From the NCBI GenBank assembly GCA_947179485.1, contig OX359250.1, positions 15,420,539-15,484,538 of the forward strand: a DNA stretch of 64,000 nucleotides, given 5' to 3'. Positions 47,580 through 58,185 of the stretch are shown here, piece after piece. This DNA comes from Allacma fusca (lineage: Eukaryota; Arthropoda; Collembola; Symphypleona; Sminthuridae). Position numbers and translations under genes: made by a program. The notes under the pieces were generated by a model that worked only from the letters and a program-made list of their open reading frames with translations, was not told the origin of the DNA and did not search any database. How positions within the stretch are numbered: the stretch's first letter is position 1; each line of letters begins with the position of its first letter.

Positions 47580-48175
47580 TTGAAAATTAACATTGCGCTG
47601 TGTATAAAGTTTACGTGAAAATTAGCACTGAGCTGTATAGGATTTTGAAAATTAACATTGAGTAGTGCAGGAGTTTACCTGAAAATTAACACTGCGTGGT
47701 ATAGGCATTTATGACAAAATTAAGATTGTGCTGAATTGACCTCCAGCTGTTATTTCTATCGTTTGGCTCGCTCAAACTACTTGGAAAGTAAATCGCGCCG
47801 AAAAAATTGACCTGAAAATTAACATTAGGCAGTATCGGAATTGACCTGAAAATTAACATTACGCAGTATCGGAATTGACCTGAAAATTAACATTACTCAG
47901 TATCGGAAATTACCTGAAAACTAACATTACGCAGTTTCGAGATTTACCTGAAAATTAACATTACACAGTATCGAAATTTACCTGAAAATTAACATTACAC
48001 AGTATTGGAATTTACCTGGAAATTAACATTACGCAGTATCGGAATTTACCTGAAAATTAACATTACGCAGTATCGAAATTTACCTGAAAACTAACATTAC
48101 ACAGTATCGGAACTGACCTGTAAATTAGCATTGCATAGTATCGGAAGTTACCTAAAAATTAGCATTGTACAGCGT
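47580..48175 (+). repeat. 34-bp tandem array
   Basis: From about 47,810 roughly ten regular 34-bp units contain TTACCTGAAAATTAACATTA then CGCAGTATCGGAA; decayed units lie upstream. The left mirror (21,830-21,915) keeps only about two to three units. Diverged relatives occur at 7,360-7,450, 24,060-24,240, 34,670-34,740, 46,360-46,600 and 54,420-54,560. Confidence 0.88.
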
Positions 48176-49469
48176 ATGAATTGATCCCAACCTGGCGATA
48201 AAAAGCAAGGTTGTTGAATTTTTTCCAAAAAAGGAATAATCAGATTTATCGATGGTTATCACTACCCTCTCGTAATCCATTGGATTTGGTTTTATTGAAA
48301 TCGGACAGGTACTGTAGAAATTATTAAGGAAATTCGAATTTTTCAATTTTAGACTGAGGATTTGTCATGTCGCTGAATTTTAATAGAAAGCGAATTCATG
48401 AGGTTTATGGATGTTTCCCTTCACAACTCTATCTCTTGAGTCGGTTGTTACCGGTTTTATTGAAATCAGGTTGGAATTTTAGAATTAAATAATTAATCAA
48501 GTTAATGTATTAAGCAACTAAAATCTGATAATAGATAGCGAAACTTTTTTATAGTTCAGGTTTTTAAATTAAATAATAATTAATAAAGTTAACACTTGAA
48601 GTTACTAAATTCATTTTTCGGAACTCATTTTTTGATATCTCGTCTAAAAACTGTTTTCCTAAATAGTTTTGCTGTAGCTCTAATACGTTGCTCACGGTTC
48701 CAATGTAAGTATATGAATTGCTTAAGTACAAGGTTAAACGGGGCGACATCTATCAGGGGATTTCGGGTTTCTGTTCAGTATCGACAAATATACAAGAAAT
48801 AAAATTCGGTTTAATCACATTGCGCGATTTTCTGAAAACAAAATATTGTAATTTGATGATGACAAAACTTAAACTCTCGGTAGTTTTTTAAAAAATCAGG
48901 GGTTTTCGGGTACTTGCGATTATTTATTTTCCTATGGGATAGCCAATAGTGTAATCAGATATTTTCCATTTATTACAACTTAATTCCTGAGCAGTTGGCA
49001 AATTGTTTGTTTCATTCCAGGATTTTTTTCCAATTTTTCGATTGAAAGGTTTGGCTATTTCTGAGTAGTTCGTACAATTGTTTTGTCAGGAATGTTATGA
49101 AAAAACTGAAATTTTAAAAGGCTTTGAATGTTTACCAAAAATGTAAAATCATTAAAGAAAAATTTGGTGTTCATTTGTGAAATATTTTACGGACTTTCAA
49201 ACAAATAGAACATAAAATCATTTCGTCCCATAATTTAGACACACACCACAAAGGTGTGAAACATTTAATCAGAGAAATTTTAAAACCGAAAAACCTTATA
49301 AATCCGAAAGTAGAAAATTAACTTCATAAATGATTTCTAATAATTGAGATGCCTTTTAATGCCGAAAATGACGTTTCTCCATTTCTCTGAGCTCTGTTTA
49401 TCGAAGGTCTTTGAACTAGGTGGATATATTTTTTTAAATCTGGAACACAATTTTCTGTGAATCCAATAT

Positions 49470-49590
49470 ATTTTTACCGTTGCCCTTCTACGGAATAGCG
49501 GTGGAGCAAGTTGTTTTCAGGCACCGGGTACAGTGTGGTAATAATCCTAGGTCGTTCCGCAGTAGGCCGCATACAGTGGAGTGATTTACA
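49470..49590 (-). repeat. GC-rich segment, inverted copy
   Basis: Complement of 20,395-20,525, with CAGGCACCGGGTACAGTGTG and CGTTGCCCTTCT. Only a few base differences are seen. Confidence 0.6.
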
Positions 49591-52467
49591 AAGTACTTTA
49601 TTTGTAACAAATAAAATTATCGGGTCAATTATTGAGGACACAGGGTTTATAAAGATAAAGCAAAGTCGGGGTTTTTAATATCCTAATTTCTTCATTTATT
49701 TTTTATTACACACAAATTGTTTCTCAGAAAATGTGTTGTTTGTTAGACATTTTCTGGTCAGAAACTTGACGTCTGTTTGCACATAGGTACATCAAGAAGT
49801 TTAATGAGAGGGACGCAGTGGAATCCGGACTTAAAATTGATGTTTGATATTGAAAACGATCTCAGTTGGCCCTGATTATTAAAATTCTCAATGAAACAAT
49901 AAAATGCAAAAATACTTTTATAAATTAAAAAAACGAAAATAAATGACCGACAAAATTTTGAAAATATTTTTAAGAAATTCGAATGTTTTTCGGGGTTCTC
50001 AGATTTGTATCTCAAAAACAAGGTATGGCCGAAATGTTTTTAATCCTGAAAGGCTGGTTAATATTTTTGTCAACGGCTGGGTGTTGGGTCAAATATTTTG
50101 TGCATTCCTAAATACGTGGCCTAAATTGTTTCCACTCTGAGGTTGTAGGCTAAAAGAAGCGAAATTTTCGGATGTTTATTTTTTATTTTTTTAAACTTGG
50201 TTGGCAGGAATTATTATTCTTAAGGAGCTTTCTGGGGAGTTGTTCAATGGTTGACTACTTTTCCTTAATGTCGAAGAAAACATTTCTTTCCTGATGACAA
50301 CCTTTGGAAATAATTCATATCTTTTGTAACATTTTAGGTTTTTATATATATAATTATTATTTTAGTCAGGATGTTTAGTAAAAAGTCAAATTTTGCAAGT
50401 TTTAAAAGATAAATTTATTTACTCAAATTTAGAAACAGTTTTCAGAATATTGGTCCTCCAAAAGTTGTAGGAAACGTCGTTGACTTTTATATGAGTCATC
50501 CAGCAGCTCTATACTTTGAGAAATGTGGACATGACCAGTAAGAACCGAGCGCAAGTTGTGAAGATGTGAAAATGAAATTTCTAGCTTTTATGGACGGTTT
50601 GTTTCGAAAGATATTTCGAAGCGCTGTGATGTTTAAAAATTGAAAAATTGAAAAATGTTTTCCAACCTTTTTTGTCCGAGGTGAGATGATGTATTGACAG
50701 ATTGACTGAATTGGGTTTTATGACTCTCACTGCAATTCAGCCAGAAATTTCAGTTAAAGAGTTTTTTTTAAATACGAAACTTACGCAAATAAAATGTTTC
50801 ACTTATTTTAAAATCATTTTATCATTTTTTATTTTAAGGCAATATCCATAAAAAATATAGCAACTATTATAACACCCACGTTTTACCCGTTGTAAATTTT
50901 CCTGACGTAATCCCATTGTGGCCAAAAGATAGTCCCATTATAAGTTTTTTTCCGAGGTCAATTGTTTAGACTTAGAACTTTTGGAATGCAACCTCTGACC
51001 CACGTTACACACTGGAATATTTTATTTTGGCCGTTTGTGACTGCAGTTTTTAGTCCTAGTTGAATTGACAAATTCAACAATAACAAATCAAAATTCTGGT
51101 AAAAATGTCGATGAAATGAAATACCATAAATTTTGAATAGGCTTTAAAACTTTGAGCTTTCAGAGCATGTAGGCAGTTTTCAAATGAGGTAACAAGAATC
51201 GCGATTGAATATATCAGTCAAAAGTTTTCAATTAATTCAATGAATTTCACAATCGCTCCCAAAATGTAGTTTTTCGAAATTACGAACACCAATGAAGATT
51301 GGCCGGAGGGAGGAGGACATTGTTTTGAGTTCCCATCAAAGATTTGACTAGGATATCCAAATTTATGCTGATGTGGCTTTAACTTTTCGAGGAATTAAAT
51401 ACCTCGTCAAAGACCTAATATTAACCGAGTTGACCCTTGAGAGACCCAATATTCCGTATATTGTTCCGTCCAATATTTTATAAGGGGACAATCACTGGAA
51501 GTAAGTAATTTCGAACTCGAGCTTTGAATCCATAGAGATTTTCAGGAATTCCCAACGTGTGAGTGCATATGAGCACAAATTTTGTTGACCAAATATTTTT
51601 TAAAAATTTTCAAAAATATGAAAGTCATTTGCGGAGTATTTTTTGAGTATATTTTAATATACCAAAAGGTACGTAAATTTAGTGGAATCTACCGAAGCGC
51701 TTAGCAGGCGTAGATAAAATAAAGGTAAATATTTAAAGTTTTAAAAAGAATTGACGGTCAAAGTTTTAAAAATATTTGTAACAAATTCGATTTTTTTTGG
51801 GCCTTAAACATATGTAATTATGTCAAGAAGGTAGCTGCTTCAAAAAGGACCGGAAGTGCAGTGTTGTTCTGCAGAATATTTTTTTGGAAGAAATTTCATG
51901 TACTCAAATATTTTTTATCTCAAGTGTAAACTAATTTGCCAAATCTTTCATCAGTTACTGAAACGTAGGTCAATATTTTTGTCAATGGCTGTGTATTGAA
52001 TAAAAAATGTTGTTCATTCCTAGATTCATGACCTCAACTGTTTCCACTGAGGTTGTAGACCAAAAGCAGAGAAGTTGAGGGGCTTTTTAATATTAATTTC
52101 TGATTTAAAAAAAATCATTAGTGCATTCCGAGGAGCTGTTCGATGGTTGAATACGTTCCGTTAATTTCCAGGAAAACCTTTCTTTCCTGATAATAACCTA
52201 TGGGAATAATTCATAACGCTTCTCACATCATTGGCTATTGTAGACCCAATATTTGAGACGGACCGTTGACATTTGATAAAAAAAAAATCCCAATGAAATT
52301 TTCGTAAATGGCAGTGCTTTCGAATATTTTCTATGTTCCATCACAAAATCATCAGAAATCGGTCTCCAACACATTTTCTTTCATACGCTTCTCATTTTTG
52401 AATTTTACTTCTTGTCTCCTCCGAGCATTCTCAATGTAAAATTGAATCAAATACCTCCCAGAAAATA

Positions 52468-53361
52468 GTTAGCGAATTGATTTTATTACTTGTACTTTTT
52501 CACGGTAATACGGTTAAACCGGAAATGTAGTATTATTCTGCAGAATATTTTATTCCAAGAAATTTCATTTACAATTACGTCATCATATATGACTCCGTTC
52601 ATGATCAAATTATGTGTAATTACACACGTGGTAATGTAAACATATGTTAAAATAATTGACGGGGAAGTAAAGTAGGTGCTAGAGGCTGTCATTTTTTTGC
52701 AACATTGTATTATTGTAATTTAACTATATGGAAAGTCAGCTAGGCCTATTTGATTAATAAATGTTTTTGGTTGTTAAAATAATTTTTACCGCAAGTCAAA
52801 TTTTCTAGCTGATTTCAATGTTACAGAAACCTCAAATGAATGGTTGTGGAGGAAAACCTTTCGTCCCGGATGACAAATTATTGAAATAATAAACGTTTTC
52901 ACTACGCATGAAGAATTTGCGTAACTTTTTCTCATACTTTGTGCATTGGCCAAACCTTTCACTCAATTAAAAGGTAGCTTGCGAAATAATTTGGTATTCT
53001 GGTTTCGAAAATATTTTAATCAATTTCAAGGAACTTGGTCAAATATTTTGCTCACTTCACAAATAATTGACAAAATTTTGTGTGAATTATTAAAACGTTC
53101 GCGGATTATTTATTTGCAAGTCCGTAAATATTTTACAGCATTTTTGCCTTCGCCCTGTACATGGTCTAAAACTGAATATTTTCCGAAAATAAACAATGGA
53201 AATACAATTTATTGCACTTCCAAACGAGCCGTCCATAGTTGCGATAAATTCCGGAAAAGAACAAGATTTAGTCATAAAATAAAAATTCAGCCTCATGAAT
53301 TAAAAAATGCAAATTAAATACATAAAATTAAATTGAGGGCAAACTGAGCTCAAAGGACTAT
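52468..53361. repeat. Palindrome arm R1
   Basis: Reverse complement of 10,290-11,197, more diverged than R2/L2. A 123-codon plus frame (52,946-53,317) and its mirror at 10,472-10,717 share sequence because of the duplication. They have no recognisable domain and the left one is broken by stops, so I do not call a gene. Confidence 0.8.
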
Positions 53362-54156
53362 GTATGTATGTATTTGATGGGACCCAAGTCTATCCATTGT
53401 GGATTTCCTTAGGAGGCGCTCAAGCCTTAAGGCTTATTGCACTCGCCCAGTTACTTGCATTGCTTAATATACGGACTTGCATTTCGCATGGTCACACATA
53501 TATTGTGTGGCATGCTTTGATTTGCATAATGTCCGATTTACCTTATCTTACCGCTCCTCTTGCAGGTCGGAGCTGCCCTTGCGTAATCTATGCAAAGATT
53601 TTAGGTTTGCTGGCGATCTGATGGTGTCGTATATATACGTCCCATTGTCAGTCACCAGCATTCCTAATTCTTGAGATTACCAAACCATATGAGCTCCAAC
53701 GTAAGGTCTTTACCCCCGGTCCAATGTTCCAAGAACGGCAGAGGCAGAGTCATGCAGATCTGCACGAGCTTACATACCAGCCCTATCCAGAGTCAGGAAA
53801 GGAAGGCAACTACTTTGCATAGGTATGCCGCAACCTGCATGTACGTTTTGCGTCCCCGGATTGCCGGTACACGCTCAACGCACATACAGCCACAGCACAC
53901 TACACAAATGGTATGTAGTTAGTGCAAACCTTACCTGTGCAGTTCCCGACTCCGGATTTAGCCGGACTCCGGATCCCGGGTCAGTGAGGATCCTCCGGCA
54001 CAGGTACGGGCACTCAACTCGGCAGTCCGCAGTCACTGTCCATAGAGGTCCAGAGGGCTTTGGGACTAACGAATGTTATGCGTCCCTCGAACTGTAGGTT
54101 GGAGAGATAAGAGAGCCACTGACAGCCACTACCTCTCTCCGGCTCCTACGAGCGAA
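53362..54156 (-). mobile_element. 5'-truncated non-LTR retrotransposon fragment (795 bp)
   Basis: GC-richer insertion inside the R1 arm, absent from the left arm. It is flanked by a long duplication: CTCAAAGGACTAT (53,349-53,361) and CTCCAAAGGACTAT (54,157-54,170). On the minus strand it ends in a (ATAC)n tail (complement of 53,362-53,372), as many LINE 3' ends do. The intact mirror site lies near 10,300-10,320 (TATAGTCCTTGGAGG). No reverse-transcriptase motif is visible, so this is probably 3' untranslated sequence; a large SINE is the alternative. Confidence 0.6.
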
Positions 54157-54170
54157 CTCCAAAGGACTAT

Positions 54171-56930
54171 ACACAGTCTCCAAGCAACTGAAAAACCGCC
54201 TTCATTAAAGCCTAAGGCAGGATATGTCCAGGGTGCTGTACTCCAGACTCGTAGTTATTGGTAATTTGGACGGTAAAGTTTTTAAAAATCGAGTTATGAA
54301 AGCCTTAAACAAAGAAAGCACAAAAAAAGTTGATAGAAATGTGAATTGGCCTCCAGTTGTTATTTCTATCGTTTGACTCCTTAAAACTACTTGGAAAGCA
54401 AATCAGCCCGGAAAAATATTGACCTGAAAATTAACATTGCGAAAATCTGAAAGAAATGTGAATTGACCTCCAGGTGTTTATTGTTTGTTGTTTTGATTGT
54501 TGTATTTGATTCCTTAAAACTACTTCGAAACCAAAAAATGCTGGATAAAAATAATTTAACATTGAGCTGTATAGCAGTTTAGCACAAAATAGTGATGAAA
54601 ACAAGATCACTATATACTTTCCAGGGGGTGAGTAATGAGGTTTATCGATGGTTACTATCATAACTCGAACCTCGTCATCGGTTGGTACTGGTTCAATTGA
54701 AATCGTAGGGGAATTTTAGAGGTTTTAAGTTAACATCGGTTCTCGAAATTTGAAGCTTAGGTTTGGCCGTGTCGATGAATTTTCCCCAGAGCGGGAAGCC
54801 ATGAGATTTATGGTTCGATACCACTACAACATAACCCTCTGAATCGGCTGATGCCGATTTTATTGAAATCGTGCTTGAACTTTAGAAGTTATTGCGCAAC
54901 GGCGGAATTTCACAATTTCAAGCTGAGGTTTTGCAAAATCGCTGAATTATCCCAGAAGGCAAATTTGGCTCTACCTATCAATGGAGTTTAACAAGGGAAT
55001 TCATTCAGGCGTTATAGATGACGAAACATTGGACATTTTGGTTCGTAAAACTTTCTCAAAATGCAGGTGTCTCCGCATAGTTGAGATTCTTTTGTCGTCC
55101 GATGTGGATGGGCAATGGTGTAGTTAAATATTGGCTATTTAGTACAACTTAATTCCTGATCAGTTGGCAAAGCAGAGTTTTTTCCTATTTTTATATCGAC
55201 AGGGTTGCATATTCCTGAGTGTTTGGCGAAATAGTTTTGTCAGGAGTTGTATGAGTACACTGAAATTTTAAATGACTTTGAACCTTTACTGAGGTTTTAA
55301 AATAAAAGAAACATTTGACGCTCATTTGTAAACCATTTTGCGGGCTTTCAAACGAGCAGAATATGAGATCGTTGCGTCCAATGGTTTAGACAAAGATCGC
55401 AAAACGTGAATCACTATTTAACCAGAAAAAGGTTAAAACCGAACTACAGTTTTATCACAATTCGGTCACAGTATTTTGTTTTCAATCGTCTGACATTTCC
55501 CCAAAAGTTATTTTACTTACAGATTCTTTCATTTTTTGTTAGTCAGGTTTTTGTTTTTTCAAGAATTAGCGTTCAAAATTTTGAAAATCTCATTAACAAA
55601 TTAAATTATTCTAAAATATTTTATTCCAAATGTTAAGCTAGTTGGCAAAAATGCTTCCTCAATTCCTAAAATGTTTCAATATTTTTGTCAATGGCTGGGT
55701 GTTTCATAAAACATGTTGTCCATTCCTAAATACACGGCCTAAATTGTTTCCACTCTGAGATAGTAGGCCAAATCAGCGAAGTTGAGGGGTTTTGTGCTCC
55801 TCATTATCGAAGGGTCTTTGTCCCCTCCAGGTATTCTTAACGTAAAAATCTCCCCAAAAACGAAATTTGTAACGAGTGTAAGAAAGCATTAATCCGGAAT
55901 TACCTGACGAGAATTTCACTGTACTGTGCGTAAATACTTGCTAAGGTACAGCCAATGAAAATAATTCATAACTTTTCTCACATTTTTGAATGTTATAGTC
56001 AGAATATTTGACACGGAGTTAAAATTTGTTAAAAACGAATCCCACGGAAATTTTCGGAAATCCCAGTGCTATCGAATATCTTTATCACAGTCTTCCACCA
56101 TAAAATCATCAGAAATCTTTGTCTCCTCCACATTTTCTTCCATTGCGCTCCTCATTCTTGAATTTCGCTCCTGGTAACCGCCGGGCATTCTCAACGTAAA
56201 GAGTAATCAAACATCTCCCCAAATAATAATATTTGTTTCGAGCGTATAAACGTATTCTGATAAATATTAATCCGTAACTTCCTGAACAAAAGTTTTGACT
56301 GTGCGTTCTTGACCAAATATTTTAATCAGTTTCGAGGAAGTTCCCAAATTATTGGCCAAATTTTGTATGAATTATTAAAAAGTTGGCCAATTATTTATTT
56401 GCCAGTTCGTAAATATTTTTTAAAGCATATTCCCTTTCTCCCTACACATGGTCAACAGTTGAATATTGTCAAAAAATACGAAATGGAAATAAAATTAATG
56501 GACTTTCAGACGAGACATTGAGTAGTTTCGATAAAGTCCGGAAAAAGTAAAATGTATTCAGAAAATTCAATATAAAACTCATAAATCCAAAAAATGAACG
56601 TAATTATATAAATTGGAATTAAGGCCAGACTTAAGTTATAAATTTAAGTCATGAGAACAAATATAACATTTTAGTTTTTAATCTGTCATGCAAATTAATT
56701 ACTTATTTTCTACCTGAATAATTTCGAAATTTGTTCAATTGAGGTCTATGTATTTGGAATTTTAAAAAAATGAATAAATATTATTCTGGTAAATACACAC
56801 CCTCCAAGCAGCTCAAACCCCGACTTCATTGAAGCCTAAAGCAGGATATGTCTCGAGAAATAGTCACTGCTGCTTCTGGAATGCTCAAGGGTTGAAGATG
56901 AATTAAGGCTTCAGTTGTTTACTACAACTT
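54171..56930. repeat. Inverted AT-rich repeat beyond R1
   Basis: No gene. 54,180-54,240 is the complement of about 10,230-10,300 (AAAGCCTAAGGCAGGATATG). 54,240-54,560 resembles 46,180-46,500. 54,960-55,020 is the complement of about 7,150-7,200. 55,990-56,240 is related to the complement of 25,620-25,800. 56,630-56,930 is the complement of 8,570-8,830. The inverted relationship with the left of the window therefore continues, but in rearranged order. Confidence 0.55.
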
Positions 56931-57768
56931 CGTATAAAAAATTGTCATCTTTTCACTTATGCACATAAATTATACTCAGGCTGCGTCAGGCTGACCACAT
57001 TCAAGTTTTTAATGCATCCCGGGTTTATATACATACAATAATAGCTGCCAATGCGCAATGCAAAAAAATACGTACGTACACACGTATTTTCATTTGGTAG
57101 CGTTGAGTTACGTTACAATATCGTTTTTTGTTCACAAACGTTGAAACCGTTATTCTGATAATCGATTTGTAATTCTTGTGCCGTTACCGTTACGTTATTA
57201 CCTGCTCCAAGTATACATCGTTATGTTAAAAAATCCGTGCACTGCACTGATTTGGGCAAACTTTGTTTGCATGTGCAGGAAAGTGAAACTTATATTTAAA
57301 GATTTTTAGTAGGGTAGGGAAATAGAGTTTAATTGTTAACTGTAAAGGACGCATGACCATACGTCAATCCGTTGGAAAGGTATAGCAAATGCAAAATTTT
57401 GATAATTGTATCCAGAAATAATTTTCAGAGGTCAAACGGTTGACCCTGGGTCAGGGAAAATATCAAAAGGCACATCTAGAATGTATGTTCGATTTTTTGG
57501 GACAAGTCCCATGTCCGTATGTCATTCCGTTGTTGAGTTGTGCGATTTACAAGATTTTGTAGACGGACGGACGGACGGACGGACGGACGGACGGACGGAA
57601 ATGACTCGTCTATAAGAAAGTTTCACTTTCTAAAAACGGAGTTAGGGCGTTACTGTTAGGTCAAAGTAACGTAACGGGCACTTCTCTGAGTCCGAAGGTT
57701 GACATTTGATGAAAATGAATCCCACTGAAATTTTCGTAAATCCCAGTGTTTCTGATTTCTGTCTTCCA
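56931..57768. other. Mixed intergenic DNA with GGAC microsatellite
   Basis: No gene. 57,090-57,215 has degenerate GTTACGTTACG / CCGTTACCGTTACG motifs ending in CCTGCTCCAAGTATAC, which looks like one arm of a hAT element; no partner found. 57,690-57,750 returns to the AT-rich family (CCCACTGAAATTTTCGTAAA, compare 52,295). The frame at 57,406-57,615 ends in a DGRT repeat that is only the microsatellite. Confidence 0.4.
57562..57599 (+). repeat. (GACG)n microsatellite, about 9 units
   Basis: Perfect tetranucleotide run, followed by AATGACTCGTCTATAAGAAA. Such tracts are common in insect transposon fragments; no ends were defined here. Confidence 0.93.
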
Positions 57769-57769
57769 T

Positions 57770-58185
57770 CAATATTGGTCACAATAATTTTTTTGACCTC
57801 AGAATGCTCAATATTGACCACAACAATTTTTTTGGCCACACAATGGTCAATATTGGCCACAACAATTACTTTGGAATCAGAATGATCAATATTGGCAACA
57901 ACAATTACTTTGGACTCACAATGATCAATATTGGCTACAACAATTGTTTTGACCCCAGAATGGTCAATATTGGTCACGACAATTTTTTTGATCTCAGAAA
58001 GGTCAATGTTGGCCACAACAATTTCTGTGGCCTCAGAATAGTTAATATTGGCCACAACGATTTCTTTGGCCCCAGAATGGTCAATATTGGCCACAACAAT
58101 TTGATTGGCCTCGGAATGATCAATATTGGCACAACAATTTCTTTGGCCGCTGTTGTTTTTTGGCCTCATAATCGTCAATATTTGT
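57770..58185. repeat. 39-bp tandem array (about 10 units)
   Basis: Units carry TCAATATTGGCCACAACAAT and TTTGGCC followed by TCAGAATGG. Because 39 is a multiple of three, both strands stay open: 178 codons on the minus strand (57,642-58,178, period of 13 residues, IVVANIDHSEAKK-like) and 128 codons on the plus strand. Units differ by about 10-20%. The neighbouring 36-bp satellite is clearly related (GGTCAACATT...CACAATTTTTTTGGCC) and its frames are broken, which argues against a gene. Confidence 0.88.

Larger units (their letters stand above)
44931..52467. repeat. Palindrome arm R2
   Basis: Reverse complement of 17,303-22,740. Extra sequence relative to the left arm lies at 45,758-48,060 and includes hAT E and most of the 34-bp array. 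The end at 52,467 (CCCAGAAAATAGTTAGCG) fuses material that is 6.1 kb apart on the left (17,303 and 11,197), sharing TATTTT-like microhomology. No gene; short frames recur from the left arm. Confidence 0.85.
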
